A stretch of 64,000 nucleotides of DNA from Planctomycetaceae bacterium (lineage in GTDB: Bacteria > Planctomycetota > Planctomycetia > Planctomycetales > Planctomycetaceae), in contig JACKHO010000003.1 of the NCBI GenBank assembly GCA_020638955.1, forward strand, positions 186,001-250,000, written 5' to 3'. Below the pieces are notes generated by a model, which did not search any database, was not told the DNA's origin, and saw nothing but the letters and a program-made list of their open reading frames with translations. Positions 9,395 through 19,900 of this stretch are shown in pieces. The translations under genes and the position numbers were made by a program. Each line of letters starts with the position of its first letter. The first letter of the stretch is position 1.

Positions 9395-10047
9395 ACGTCG
9401 TCGTTGGGGGGAGTGCTTTTGACGTCACCGGGATCGATAAAGTCTTCTTCATCGAACTCTTCGTCGTCGATATCTCGATCCGCCATGGCAGAGAAACGCT
9501 CTTTCAGGATGTCGTCTGAGGAAGCCGACGACGCGTACATAATTCCCCAGCAGTAGTAACCAGCCTTCAGCAAAGACCAGGTTACTCCCATAGCAATGGA
9601 CAGCCCCTTGACCATTTCGAAGAATTGGTCAGGAGAGAAATTGGGTGGCATTCCCTGTTGTTGCCTCAACAGGTCTTCCTTCATGAATTCGATGATTTGC
9701 ATTTGCATGCTGACCGTCGGATAGATGATGAGCAACTCAAACAGGAGTCCAGCCCACATTGCGGTGAGAAAACGTCGGCGGGCGTTTGGAAATTCATTGA
9801 GGGCCGATACGCAGCCCAGGAACAGCAACGCGACAACAACAATTCTCAGACCGAGAATGGAGGTTGTTATCGGGAACCACTTCTCCTGAAATTCAAGAAG
9901 CTCAGGTTGCGGCGGAGGCCCAAGCTGTTGCCCGGAAGCCTGGAGGAGGACCCCCGCAATTCCGAGTAGACACGCGAGCGCTCCCATAAACGCCAGCACC
10001 ACGCCCACGATGCACAATGCAGTCAGAATTCCATTGCGCCGATTCAT
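9382..10047 (-). CDS. hypothetical four-helix membrane protein
   Basis: 221 residues. Four hydrophobic stretches can be read (about 9-34, 60-82, 90-112 and 150-175), and the C-terminal 45 residues are cytoplasm-like and strongly acidic (DRDIDDEEFDEEDFIDPGD). I do not recognise a family; planctomycete genomes hold many small membrane proteins of this form. It is transcribed toward the HtrA-like gene and overlaps it tail to tail by 13 bases. The esterase gene upstream on the same strand ends 76 bases before it, so the two could be cotranscribed. Confidence 0.7.
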   Translation of the reverse strand: MNRRNGILTALCIVGVVLAFMGALACLLGIAGVLLQASGQQLGPPPQPELLEFQEKWFPITTSILGLRIVVVALLFLGCVSALNEFPNARRRFLTAMWAGLLFELLIIYPTVSMQMQIIEFMKEDLLRQQQGMPPNFSPDQFFEMVKGLSIAMGVTWSLLKAGYYCWGIMYASSASSDDILKERFSAMADRDIDDEEFDEEDFIDPGDVKSTPPNDDVYSD

Positions 10048-10123
10048 ATCTTGTCTTTGCCAATGCTTACAGGTCGCTTGAGGCTGAAATCCCTCCTTCG
10101 TTCAGCCTTCCGGGCATTCAATT

Positions 10124-10999
10124 CTATTCTTCCCGCCACAACCAGCGGAGTGCGTCGGGCAGTGTCGTGCCGCCGTGAATACCGTTGTGCTGACCCGATC
10201 CGTAAATGAATTTGTAGTCGTAGTGGGCGAATTTTAAAGCGGCTGCCATTTGCTGATTCCCCAGCGGCCATGAGCCATGCGGGTTGTCCAAATCGCCCGA
10301 CCCATCCTGCAGGAAGACACGCAGCGGCTTATGCTCTGTTTTACGGATGAGTGCCGGGTACACATGGCCACCACGAATGTTGGTAAAGCTGCCAACATGA
10401 CTGAGTACCTTGCGGAACTCATCGGGGCGCTCCCAGGCGACAGTGAAAGCACAAATGCCACCCGAACTAATTCCGCAGATTGCTCGCTGGTTGGGGTCAT
10501 CGGTGAGTTTCACCGTCTTGCCAACTTCCGGAAGCACTTCTTCCAACAGAAACCGGGCGTATTGATCGCTTGGGGTGTCGTATTCGAAGGAGCGATTTTC
10601 TGGTGTCGGCTGCCAGCCAGCCTTTGGTGGCAATTCTGGCTTCTTGTGACCAGGGTCAATGAAAATGCCAACCGTCACCGGCATGTCGCCTTGATGAATG
10701 AGGTTGTCAAACACAATGGGGACGCGAAAGTCCTGGTGCTCATTCACATAGGCATGACCATCCTGAAACACCATGACGGCAGCGGGAGATGATCCGTCAT
10801 ATTGAGCCGGAACATACACCCAGTAACGCCGAATGGTGTCCGGAAAGACTTCACTCTTCAGGACATGCTCGGTCACTTTTCCCTGCGGCACACCCTCCTG
10901 CCGCTGCGAGTCGGGACCATGATGATACCGCTCGTCCCCGGCACGCACGGCGGAAGCCATGAGTGCCAGAAGACCAGACAGAATTAGCAAGCTGCGCAT
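10124..10999 (-). CDS. secreted alpha/beta-hydrolase esterase (Fes/esterase D-like)
   Basis: 291 residues with a signal peptide (LLILSGLLALMASAVRAG) and AGGGAA ribosome-binding sequence just upstream. It has an alpha/beta-hydrolase fold: VMVFQDGHAY oxyanion region, nucleophile elbow GISSGG (about residues 177-182), an acidic residue in LQDGSGDLDN and a late His in GSGQHNGIHGG. This is the putative-esterase family related to enterochelin esterase and carbohydrate esterases; in planctomycetes such genes often lie near polysaccharide-degradation loci. The substrate is probably an esterified sugar or a related ester (inference). The gene for the DUF1080 fusion ends upstream on the same strand, about 50 bases away. 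Confidence 0.82.
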   Translation of the reverse strand: MRSLLILSGLLALMASAVRAGDERYHHGPDSQRQEGVPQGKVTEHVLKSEVFPDTIRRYWVYVPAQYDGSSPAAVMVFQDGHAYVNEHQDFRVPIVFDNLIHQGDMPVTVGIFIDPGHKKPELPPKAGWQPTPENRSFEYDTPSDQYARFLLEEVLPEVGKTVKLTDDPNQRAICGISSGGICAFTVAWERPDEFRKVLSHVGSFTNIRGGHVYPALIRKTEHKPLRVFLQDGSGDLDNPHGSWPLGNQQMAAALKFAHYDYKFIYGSGQHNGIHGGTTLPDALRWLWREE

Positions 11000-11052
11000 G
11001 GAACAGGTTCCCTGTGCAAATGAAATGAAGAGTGATTAACAGTACGTCGTAA

Positions 11053-14000
11053 TTATTTCGCGAACATCTGATGTTCCCTATCCCCCCGACTGAGGAGATA
11101 GGCCATCAAATCGAGGATTTCGTCTTCACTCAACGTGTTGAACAATCCTTTGGGCATCATGGAAACGGTGGACAGACGCATTTCCTCGATTTGCTTGCGG
11201 TCGACACTGACAATTTCGTCGGGGTCGAGCATGTTCGTGTTGATTTTCAGCGAGTCACCGGCGAGGTTCATAATTCGGCCGACGACCACTTTGCCGTCGA
11301 GCGTCAGAATTTGCACGGCAGCGTACTGATCACTAATGACCTTGCTCGGCTCCAGGACCGCCTCCAGTAGATACTTGGAGTCGAATCGTCCAGCGAGCCC
11401 AGTGAGGTCGGGGCCAATGGCTCCCCCTTCGCCAGCGAAGCGGTGACATCCGAAGCAGTTGACCGCAGCAAACATGCGGCGACCTCGGTCAAAGTCACGA
11501 CCTTTGAGTTCGCCCGTCACCTTGGGCAGCAGTTCATCCAGCGTCCATTCTTTGACAAACGGACGTGGTTCAGCCGACAGCGGACTGACCTGACCTTCCG
11601 GTTTCTTTTCCAGAATTGGCTTCAGGCGTTCTTTCTGTTCCGCTGAGAGAATCGCTACGGCGTCGTCTTTCAGCTCAGAAACGAACATCCCGAAGCTCGC
11701 ACCACCTTTGTAGCCGGCGGCACGGACAAACCATTCGAAGTAGGAGGCGAGCAGTTCGTCGTTCCAGCCGGCACGCAAATGACGGAGTGATTTGGCATAA
11801 GCAATTTGCTCTTCCTGCGTAGGAGCCGAATTCAGCATGGCCACGCCTTTCGCTGCTGCTTCGGGCGCCTGCAAGTGAATGAGCACGTCGAGCAGCATGT
11901 TGTCGAACTCGTAACGACCCGTGGGCAACATGGGAGCGAGTGCTTCGACTATGTCATTACGCACTTCCTCTGTTGGCGGTCCGAGTCGGAGCAACGACAA
12001 CTGCAGAACACGGGCCGCCTGCAGCGACTGTGCATAGGTCGGCTTGCCTTCGTCGGTCAGACGATGCAGTGCTCCCAAAATGGAAATCAGCCGTTCGAGG
12101 CGCGGGTCCGCAGCGGTGGTTGCCGTACTGTATTCAGCAACAGGAGGTGTATCGACACCTTCACCCGGCTTCTTCGTGGGACGTTCCTGCACGCGAGCCA
12201 AAGCCAGCAGTGCTTCGAGGCCGGTCTGCAAGTGCTTCTCGTTCAAGGCACGTTCGGCCCATTCTTCCTGAGGGCGATGCTCAATCGCCGTCCGGGCTGC
12301 CGTTCTGATGTAACGGTCGCTGTGAGCGAGATACGGCCAAGCGATGTCAACAGCATCGGCATGATCGCCCAAATGGAGAGCTTCGAGACGATGGCGGAGC
12401 TTACGATCATCGGCTCCGGCGGAGTCAGTGGCGCCTGCCGGAGCGGTGGATTCGTTGCCCGTGTACGTCACGCGGTACAGGCCCGACTGCACTTTCCGGC
12501 CACCAATGGCGAAGTACATCGCACCATCGTGGGGATTAATGACAATGTCGGTCAGCGGCAGCGGCGTGCCGGTAATGAATTCGTCAAAGGTCGCCGTGTA
12601 CGACGAACCATCAGGCTGCATGTGGACGGCGTACAGCTTGCCATAGCTCCAGTCGTTGATGAACATCGCCTTTTGATACTTGGCTGGGAACTTGGCTCCG
12701 TAGCCAAACGTCACTCCGGTCGGCGAACCGGGGCCAATGTTTACAACAGGAGTCACTGTGTCAGCGAAGTATTCAGGGAATTTCGCGCCACCGTTCCGCC
12801 AACCATAATCCACACCGCTCAGCACATGGCTGATGCGGGTTGGTCGGTACCAGGGGACGTTCATGTCCCATTCCATGTCGGCGTCGTAGGTGAAGAGTTC
12901 TCCGTCGGCATTGAACGCGGCATCGTATTCGTTGCGGAAACCAACGGTGACGAGTTCCCACTCTTTTCCATCGGGGTCAATCCGACTGACGTATCCCCCA
13001 GGAGCGGGAACGCCTTTCATGAAACCACGTCCGTAAAGTCGTGGCAGCATGTTGTCTTCATCCCAAATCTTCGGAACGCGTGACGAAGCGAATTCGGTGA
13101 GGTCGGTTTTGTTACCACACACCACGTAGAGGGACTTTCCATCTGGGGCGAGCAGAATGGCGTGCGGACCATGTTCGCCGCCGCTGCCCGGCAGCAGTCG
13201 CAAAGTTTCGACGGAATCGAGTTCGTCGTTGCCATCGGTGTCGCGGACGCGGTACAGACCGCTCTCGTACTTGCCGCCCGTGTTGACGACAACGTAGAGG
13301 CTTTCGAAGGCCCATAACAGACCTTGTGCTTCGCCGATGTCGACGTTGATTTTCTCGACAAGGGTTTCTGTGGCATCGAGAATTCCGGGAGGCGTAATGC
13401 GGAACAGTCCGCCGTATTGATCACATGCGATGAGTCGTCCTTTAGGATCGATGCACATGCTGACCCATGAGCCCTCCTGGTCCATGGGAACCGAGTGCAA
13501 CAGTTCAACCTTGAAGTCCTTGGCCACTTTCATGTGGTCGATGGGAGTGGCTTCCGGTGTCTTCAGTCCGGCCGCGGCCAAGAGTTGTTCTGAGGTAATG
13601 TTCCACGGCTGGGCACCAATGGCCGCAATGACATCAGCCTTCCGCCAGGTGGAGTTCGGTTTGAAATTCACGTCGCGCCAACCTTTGGCGGGCTTTGTCG
13701 ATACCAGCCACGAATCATCGGTGACTTCGGCCCATGAATCGCGCCAGCCCGACTCCAGTACGAGTTGCAGAAGCAGACCTGCAGCACTCTTCCCGTTTTC
13801 AGCCTGAACGGCAATGACGTGTTTGCCCTCAGGGACTTCGCGGTCAATGAGCTTGGTGACATCAACAGCCACTGGCTCTGACCAGTTGCCATGATCCACA
13901 ACCTGCTGACCATCGACGAAGACAATCATGCGGTCGTCAGCGGTTCCGTAGAGTCGTGCTGCGGCGATTGCACCTTTGACAGTAATTTCCTTGCGGAAGA

Positions 14001-14772
14001 AAACCTTCTGGGCCGGTTCGCCATTTTCCTGCAGCCAAATCCAATTCGGCTTGGCGAGTTCAGCGGCTTTCTTTTTGGCTGGCTTCTTCTGAGCTGTCGC
14101 CTGAGCCAGTTGCTTGAGTTGGATGTCTTTGAACTGTGCTTTCATGGCTGGCCCGGCATGCACTTGCAATGCAAGGACTCCACTCGCCTCGGCGTTCTTT
14201 TCATCGCCGTCGGTGATGTCGACTGTCACAACACCATCGAGCTTGTGAACCAAATGATTCCCCTGGCAAATAATGGTCAACTCATGCCACTGAGTGAGAT
14301 CAACTGCTTCGACCGGTGTGCCAGTCGGTGAGACTTCCTTTTTCCCATCGGCGGTGAGCACGACCTTCTGGCCACGCTCGGCAATGATGCCCCGGCCTCG
14401 TTCGTCGTAGAGCATTCCGATGTAATTCGGGCTGGGATGAATGTCGGCCTGATAGCCGCCCACAACCCATTCCCCAGCATCCTTCAAATGAGCGGAACGG
14501 TACTGCACGCCGGAATTGTTATTTCCTTCCAGGCGGAACTTCAGTCGCAGTTCGAAATCCCCAACGGTACCGTCCCAAATGAGGAATTTGTTGTGAGGTA
14601 TTTTGCCGTCGGTCTGGCCGGTGAGGGCGCCGTCTTCGACGGACCACAGGGAGGGGTCCCCCTTCCATCCGTCGAGATTCTTGCCGTTAAAGAGTGAAAC
14701 AAACCCGTCATCAGCCAGGACAGTCGCACTGCTAACGATAAGCAGCAGCGCGGCACAGAACGCATTTCGCAC
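11053..14772 (-). CDS. DUF1080 + beta-propeller + HEAT-like + c-type cytochrome fusion protein
   Basis: 1,239 residues, secreted. I chose GTG 14772 because GGAGA lies seven bases upstream and the signal peptide (FCAALLLIVSSATVLA) then begins at once; the ATG at 14814 has no ribosome-binding site. Domain order: DUF1080, a concanavalin-like glycan-binding/3-keto-glycoside hydrolase fold (about 20-215); a Lys/Ala linker; a galactose-binding-like module (about 240-345); a six-bladed dehydrogenase-type propeller (about 420-780); a helical repeat region (about 790-1040); and a C-terminal cytochrome c with NCFGCH near residue 1105 and a distal Met in SMMPKG. It probably couples sugar binding or oxidation to electron transfer at the cell surface. 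The architecture is common in Planctomycetes and Verrucomicrobia, but the substrate is unknown. Confidence 0.83.
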   Translation of the reverse strand: MRNAFCAALLLIVSSATVLADDGFVSLFNGKNLDGWKGDPSLWSVEDGALTGQTDGKIPHNKFLIWDGTVGDFELRLKFRLEGNNNSGVQYRSAHLKDAGEWVVGGYQADIHPSPNYIGMLYDERGRGIIAERGQKVVLTADGKKEVSPTGTPVEAVDLTQWHELTIICQGNHLVHKLDGVVTVDITDGDEKNAEASGVLALQVHAGPAMKAQFKDIQLKQLAQATAQKKPAKKKAAELAKPNWIWLQENGEPAQKVFFRKEITVKGAIAAARLYGTADDRMIVFVDGQQVVDHGNWSEPVAVDVTKLIDREVPEGKHVIAVQAENGKSAAGLLLQLVLESGWRDSWAEVTDDSWLVSTKPAKGWRDVNFKPNSTWRKADVIAAIGAQPWNITSEQLLAAAGLKTPEATPIDHMKVAKDFKVELLHSVPMDQEGSWVSMCIDPKGRLIACDQYGGLFRITPPGILDATETLVEKINVDIGEAQGLLWAFESLYVVVNTGGKYESGLYRVRDTDGNDELDSVETLRLLPGSGGEHGPHAILLAPDGKSLYVVCGNKTDLTEFASSRVPKIWDEDNMLPRLYGRGFMKGVPAPGGYVSRIDPDGKEWELVTVGFRNEYDAAFNADGELFTYDADMEWDMNVPWYRPTRISHVLSGVDYGWRNGGAKFPEYFADTVTPVVNIGPGSPTGVTFGYGAKFPAKYQKAMFINDWSYGKLYAVHMQPDGSSYTATFDEFITGTPLPLTDIVINPHDGAMYFAIGGRKVQSGLYRVTYTGNESTAPAGATDSAGADDRKLRHRLEALHLGDHADAVDIAWPYLAHSDRYIRTAARTAIEHRPQEEWAERALNEKHLQTGLEALLALARVQERPTKKPGEGVDTPPVAEYSTATTAADPRLERLISILGALHRLTDEGKPTYAQSLQAARVLQLSLLRLGPPTEEVRNDIVEALAPMLPTGRYEFDNMLLDVLIHLQAPEAAAKGVAMLNSAPTQEEQIAYAKSLRHLRAGWNDELLASYFEWFVRAAGYKGGASFGMFVSELKDDAVAILSAEQKERLKPILEKKPEGQVSPLSAEPRPFVKEWTLDELLPKVTGELKGRDFDRGRRMFAAVNCFGCHRFAGEGGAIGPDLTGLAGRFDSKYLLEAVLEPSKVISDQYAAVQILTLDGKVVVGRIMNLAGDSLKINTNMLDPDEIVSVDRKQIEEMRLSTVSMMPKGLFNTLSEDEILDLMAYLLSRGDREHQMFAK

Positions 14773-14915
14773 GTCAGTTTCTCCGAGAAATCTCTGTAGA
14801 ACCTTTTCAGGCATCGAATAAGCAGGCGTTCATGGTAGCGGTCGAGACGTTGTTCTTCCACTCGCGTTGGAGGGCGAAGTTTTCTCGAAAGGTATCCTGC
14901 AGAGGGCCCGTGCCA

Positions 14916-15623
14916 TCAAAGGTAGCCAACGATTTGTGGCTCATCGAGAATACCGGTCAAGACTTGAACCACGAACTGCTCAGGTTGCTGCTCCGGGAGC
15001 AACACGGACCGCGGATTGTTGGATATGTCCGTAGAGAAAATAATGAATGCGTCAGAGGTCTTGTAACTAATCGCGACTGAATTCCCAGAGAATCTCCACC
15101 CGATATGGCTCTTGATTGTCGAAGCCAAATCTGCGGGACAATTCAGAAAAATCTCAACAGGCCTCCGATGCAAATCAAACAGCAAATCACGACAGGTCAA
15201 GTTGAGCAGCGGGTGGTAGCAGTCCGGTGCGATTTCGTAAACGGGATTGAGGACGAATCGGCGATACCACATGGCGGGATGCGGCACGATGAGGTTTCGC
15301 TCTAAGACGTGTCTTTCCCCGTAGGAGATCAGATCCAAATCCAGAGTACGCGGAGCCCAGTGGTACGTGCGGTGGCGCCCCAGAGATTCTTCAATTGCCT
15401 GCAAGACGAATAGAAGTCGGTCCGGCTGAAACTCTGTTTCAATGCAAACGGCCGCGTTGAGGTAACGCTCACCCGCCGCCGAACCGACAGGTGTCGTGTC
15501 GTAGAGGGAGCTTCGTCGCACAACGCGAGTACCGGGCGCACCATCGAGGCGCTCAATGGCGGTGCTGAACGTTTGCCGGACGTCTCCAATGTTTCCACCG
15601 AGTGCGATGATGGACTCGACCAT
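14916..15623 (-). CDS. folK: 2-amino-4-hydroxy-6-hydroxymethyldihydropteridine pyrophosphokinase
   Basis: HPPK of folate biosynthesis, transferring pyrophosphate from ATP to 6-hydroxymethyl-dihydropterin in the cytoplasm. Diagnostic motifs: IALGGNIGD at the N-terminus, the RTLDLDLISYG catalytic signature (about residues 92-102) and VPHPAMWYRRFVLNPVYEIAPD-type substrate loop (about 112-133). The canonical domain ends near residue 160. The remaining 70 or so residues, to 235, are an extension that I do not recognise, with a PVEIFLNCPADLA start and a hydrophilic tail. It is downstream of the M42 peptidase on the same strand (59-base gap) and probably in the same transcript. No other folate gene is in the window. 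Confidence 0.9.
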   Translation of the reverse strand: MVESIIALGGNIGDVRQTFSTAIERLDGAPGTRVVRRSSLYDTTPVGSAAGERYLNAAVCIETEFQPDRLLFVLQAIEESLGRHRTYHWAPRTLDLDLISYGERHVLERNLIVPHPAMWYRRFVLNPVYEIAPDCYHPLLNLTCRDLLFDLHRRPVEIFLNCPADLASTIKSHIGWRFSGNSVAISYKTSDAFIIFSTDISNNPRSVLLPEQQPEQFVVQVLTGILDEPQIVGYL

Positions 15624-15682
15624 TTGTCACTTTCAGATTCATCGCAGCAAATGAAGAACACCGTGATCCACGCGGGGGGCTG

Positions 15683-16732
15683 CTACAAGGTCTCCAGATA
15701 TGCAGCGAGCAGCGCGGGATAGCTTTCCACGTCCGTCGAGTGAGACATTTCTGTGATGGTGTGAATGTATTTCACCGGACAGGCGAAGACGGCAGTTCTA
15801 ACGCCGGATCGCGACTTCTGGATCATGGCACCATCTTGACCGCCGCGTGGCAGCACGCCGCGCTGACAGGGGATCCCCTTCTTCTGAGCCACGGCTTCGA
15901 CATCCTCCAGGAGTCCAAGATCGGCAATGGTTGAGGAGTCCATAATCTTCAGGCATACCCCATCGCCCGGTACCGTAATTCGTTGTTCGTCCGGCACGCC
16001 AGGAGTTTTGCAGCAGAGCGTGGTGTCACAGGAAATACCAATGTCAGGAGCGACAGAATAAGCGGCGGGCATCGCTCCGCGGAGACCGACCTCTTCCTGA
16101 ACCGTCCAGACGGCATGGACTTCACAGTTGTGGCTCTTTAGCTGCTCCAACGCGCGAATGACGGCCCAGCAGCCGACACGGTTGTCGAGGCACTGCGAGA
16201 CCACATAGTCACCCACTTCAGCGAACGGGCCATCGAGAACGACCATGTCACCAATTTTGACCTGCCGCTGAACCTCCACACCGGGCAGCCCCAAGTCGAT
16301 GAAAAACTCGGTAATGTCCGGGACTTTTCGCTTCTCGTCTTCGGTCGCAATGTGAATGGGACGACCGGCAGGATTCATGACGCCGGGAAGGTCGCCATCC
16401 CGAGTGCAAACACGAACGCGTCGGGCAAACAAGTTGCGAGTATCGAAGCCGCCGACGGGGTTCACCCGAAGGAATCCGTCATTGGCAATGTGGTTCACCA
16501 GAAAACCAATCTGATCCATGTGAGCCGCGAGCATGACTTTCAGAGGCGCTTCGGCAGACTTCTTCTTCCCCTTGGGACGTGGATGACGCACAGCAATGAG
16601 CGACCCGAGGGCATCGACGTGAATTTCGTCGACCAAATTGTGTTCGCGGAGATACTCCTCGATGACCAAACGAACTCGAGATTCGCGACCAGGGACGCCG
16701 GGAGTTTGCGTGAGTGTTTCAAGAAGCTTCAT
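15683..16732 (-). CDS. M42-family metallo-aminopeptidase
   Basis: 349 residues, the normal length for M42 glutamyl/tetrahedral aminopeptidases. Metal ligands and catalytic residues can be read in order: His in MLAAHMDQIGF (about residue 71), Asp in QCLDNRVGC (about 182), the Glu pair in WTVQEEVGLRG (about 215), Asp in ISCDTTLC (about 238) and His in HTITEMSHSTD (about 325). It lacks a signal peptide, so it is a cytoplasmic oligopeptide-degrading enzyme, typically a dodecameric shell. The start has an AGGAT ribosome-binding site. It leads a likely two-gene unit with folK; no functional link between the two is evident. Confidence 0.9.
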   Translation of the reverse strand: MKLLETLTQTPGVPGRESRVRLVIEEYLREHNLVDEIHVDALGSLIAVRHPRPKGKKKSAEAPLKVMLAAHMDQIGFLVNHIANDGFLRVNPVGGFDTRNLFARRVRVCTRDGDLPGVMNPAGRPIHIATEDEKRKVPDITEFFIDLGLPGVEVQRQVKIGDMVVLDGPFAEVGDYVVSQCLDNRVGCWAVIRALEQLKSHNCEVHAVWTVQEEVGLRGAMPAAYSVAPDIGISCDTTLCCKTPGVPDEQRITVPGDGVCLKIMDSSTIADLGLLEDVEAVAQKKGIPCQRGVLPRGGQDGAMIQKSRSGVRTAVFACPVKYIHTITEMSHSTDVESYPALLAAYLETL

Positions 16733-16984
16733 GAGATCCTGTCGGCTGGAAATGAGTTGCCAACAAAGTAGACACGGCGGCAGGTGATGACGTCAAGGAA
16801 TAGGCGTGCTTTGATAGCGATTGAAGAACCTCGCTGGGCATGCGCGGAATACAATCAGAAACGCGGGGCTCGAAGAGAACACTGTAGACATTCGGTCAGT
16901 TTGTGCCCACAATCAACACTCAGTGACATCAACTGATCCGCACAGCAGCCATTCGCGCTGCTGCTGCATTGTGGAGACGACGAC

Positions 16985-19900
16985 ATGAGCGTTCACTGTC
17001 GACTGCTGGCTGTTTCTTTGTTGGCATGCCTGGGGTTATACGGCCGCCGCTCGGTTATGGCTGAGGAACCGGCGTCGTGTGACTTCACCGTCGTGGTGGC
17101 CAAACACGTTCTCCTGCTTGAAGGGCGGGAAATTGTGTCGTGGGATGACATCGAACAAAAAGTTCGCTCATTCGCCAATGGCCCCAGAAATACCGTCCAC
17201 TTTTATTTCACCTCAGCGGCTCGCTCGAACGGCAAGGCAGAGGAACTCAAAAAGAAAATCTGGGAGTTGCAGAAGGAACGAATTCTCTACGGACATAGCG
17301 AAGGGAGTTTGTGGCCGCGCACTGACATTGGCTATGACAAAATCGAGACCTCGGATGACCTGAAACGCGACGCCGAACGTCGAATTGCGGGAACGGTTTT
17401 GAGTCGCGACGAGCAGCCCGTGGAAGGGGCCGAAGTCATCCTCATTGGACCGGTCGATCCCTCGATTGACTATCGCTCGTACCACATTGCCCTGGTGGAG
17501 GGACATGTGCGCAATCGTCTGGAGCATGACTGGACGCTCTCGGCCGACGATGGGGCATTCTCCATCTATCCGCAGCCAGCAAAGTCGTTCTACGTTCTCG
17601 CGCTGCATCCCGACCACGGTTTTGCCTTCGTGACCGAAGAGCACTTTCAGGAACACCACACCATGCGGTTGCTACCGTGGGCGTCGCTACGAACGAAGTT
17701 CACAGACAAGGAACGTACCACAGATGAAGTCAACCTGACGTTGACCATCCCGGAAGACGGGGGGCGCCCCGAAGTCGTGTTCAACCAATACTGGAGCGAC
17801 TTGGTCACAGCCGCAACACGGCGAAATCAGCAGGAACCCATTCCTGGTATCCTTCATGTCCCACCGCTGCGCAAAATTGTCGTATCACGCAGTATCAAGA
17901 TGGACGAAGGCGGATCGATTGGCATTCCACAAGATTCTGCAGAACTGTTTCCCGGCGAGCTGCGAGAACTGGAACTCGGACCGCTCAGTGAAGATGAAGC
18001 AGAGCGAGTCAAGCTGATGCGGGCGCTCATGAACCAACGCCGCGTGCGCGCCCTACCGGTTAAACCTGCGAAAAAAAAGCAGGACGAGGCCAAGCCGGCG
18101 GCCCCAGAGACAGCCAGCGAGCCGGACGATGCGTCATCCTGCGATGACTCGAACGAAACAGCCTCAGAGGATTCCCCCAAGGCAACAACGCTCGAAATCC
18201 GAGTGGTCGACCTGGAGGGGAACATTGTCAAAAACGCGGATATCGAAATCCGGCGAGGATTGAAGGTCTCTGAAGAGAACGTTCGACAGGGAAGCTTTGT
18301 CAAGAAACAAACGTATGGGACGTTTTTCCGGACTGATGAACAGGGCGTGCTCAAATTTGCGTTTGATAAACCAATTGAACGACTCACATTCAGCGTCATC
18401 ACTCCAGGGTTCGGCCCTTACTGGGCGCAGTGGGATGCCTTTCCTCCCAGCGAGTTTACTGCCGTTCTGGAACCGGGATGGACCGTGGGCGGAGTTGTGG
18501 TCGACGAAGCGGGGAAGCCCGTGTCGAATGCCACGGTGCGTCATTCCATTGAATACCGCAAAAGGCAGGGAAATGATTTTCAGCTCGGCATGGGACGCAG
18601 CATCAAGACTGACGAAAATGGCGTGTGGCGATTCGAGAGCATTCCGAATTCGATGCAATCAGTGAGGGTGACCATCAGTCATGAGGATTTCGCTCCACAG
18701 AATTTGTCGTTAACCGCCAACACATTTTCCGTGAAAGGAACAGAGCAGCCGCAGCAACACATCACTATGAGCAAGGGGCTCATCCTGAAAGGAACTGTTA
18801 CGGATGCGGAGACGGCTATGCCCGTTGCTGGTGCCGTGGTTCGTACCGAATTCAGTAATCAGGAACGAAAAACAACGACAAATGAGGCGGGGCAGTACGA
18901 ACTCTTTGGCTGCCAAACAGGCCGCGCGAGGCTTGTGGTCCACGCGAAAGGAAAAGCGTTGACCGTGCGGGATGTTCAGATTGATGAGCAGCCAGCGCCC
19001 GAAGACTTTGAACTCGCGTCCGGGGGACATGTGCGCATTCGAGTAGTCGATCCCGAAGGGAAACCCTTACCGAAGTCTCGCATTTTCTTCCAAAAGGTCG
19101 GCAACGAGCGCATTCGTTACTTCGAATTCGACCACGTCGACCAGTACGCCAATGAGGAAGGCGTCTGGGAATGGGACGAAGCCCCCGCAGGAGGTTTCGA
19201 GGCCGACGTCTGCCCGCCCGGAAAAATGCAGCTTCCAGACATTCCGTTTCAACCACGTGAGGAAGAGTACGTGGTCACCGCACTCCCCGACCTTATTATC
19301 CGTGGAATAGTGAGGAACCAGGAAACGGGCGAGGTTATTCCACAATTCAAGGCCATTCCCGGTGTGCAGTTTGGGGATCGAATCAGTTGGGATCGGCGAA
19401 GCGTTGCATCGGCACGCGACGGGCATTTTACCGTCCGTCCAACCCGGGCATATCAAGGCCACGTCATTCGCATAGAGGCGGAGGGATTCCAGTCCTTGCA
19501 ATCTGCGTCGATTAAGAGTGATGCTGGCGAAGTCGTTCTCGACTTGGAACTCATGCCTGCAATCGATGTCTTCGCTAAGATTCTCACGCCCAATGGCGAA
19601 CCTGCGAAAGGAGCCAAAGTGGCTTTGGGGATGAATGGGACCCACATTTTCGTGAAGAACGGTCAGATCGACGACTCGAATTCCAGTGCCCAGAGAACCA
19701 TCGCCGACGCAGACGGTCGCTTTAAGTTTCCGGCGCCAGGTGAAGAGTACATCCTGGCGATTACGCACAAGGATGGTTACATGTTTTTGCGTTCCGAGGA
19801 GATGCAGACTCCGAGAATCATTGTGCTCACGGCCTGGGCACAGGTCGAAGGAACATATCGAATTGGAAACAAACCTGTCAGTGGAGTCCGCATTGACCTC

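Noticed and set aside
11806..13083. A long open frame on the plus strand inside the DUF1080-cytochrome gene
   Set aside because: It runs antisense to a gene with clear domains, has Arg/Cys-rich shadow composition and no recognisable motif or ribosome-binding site.
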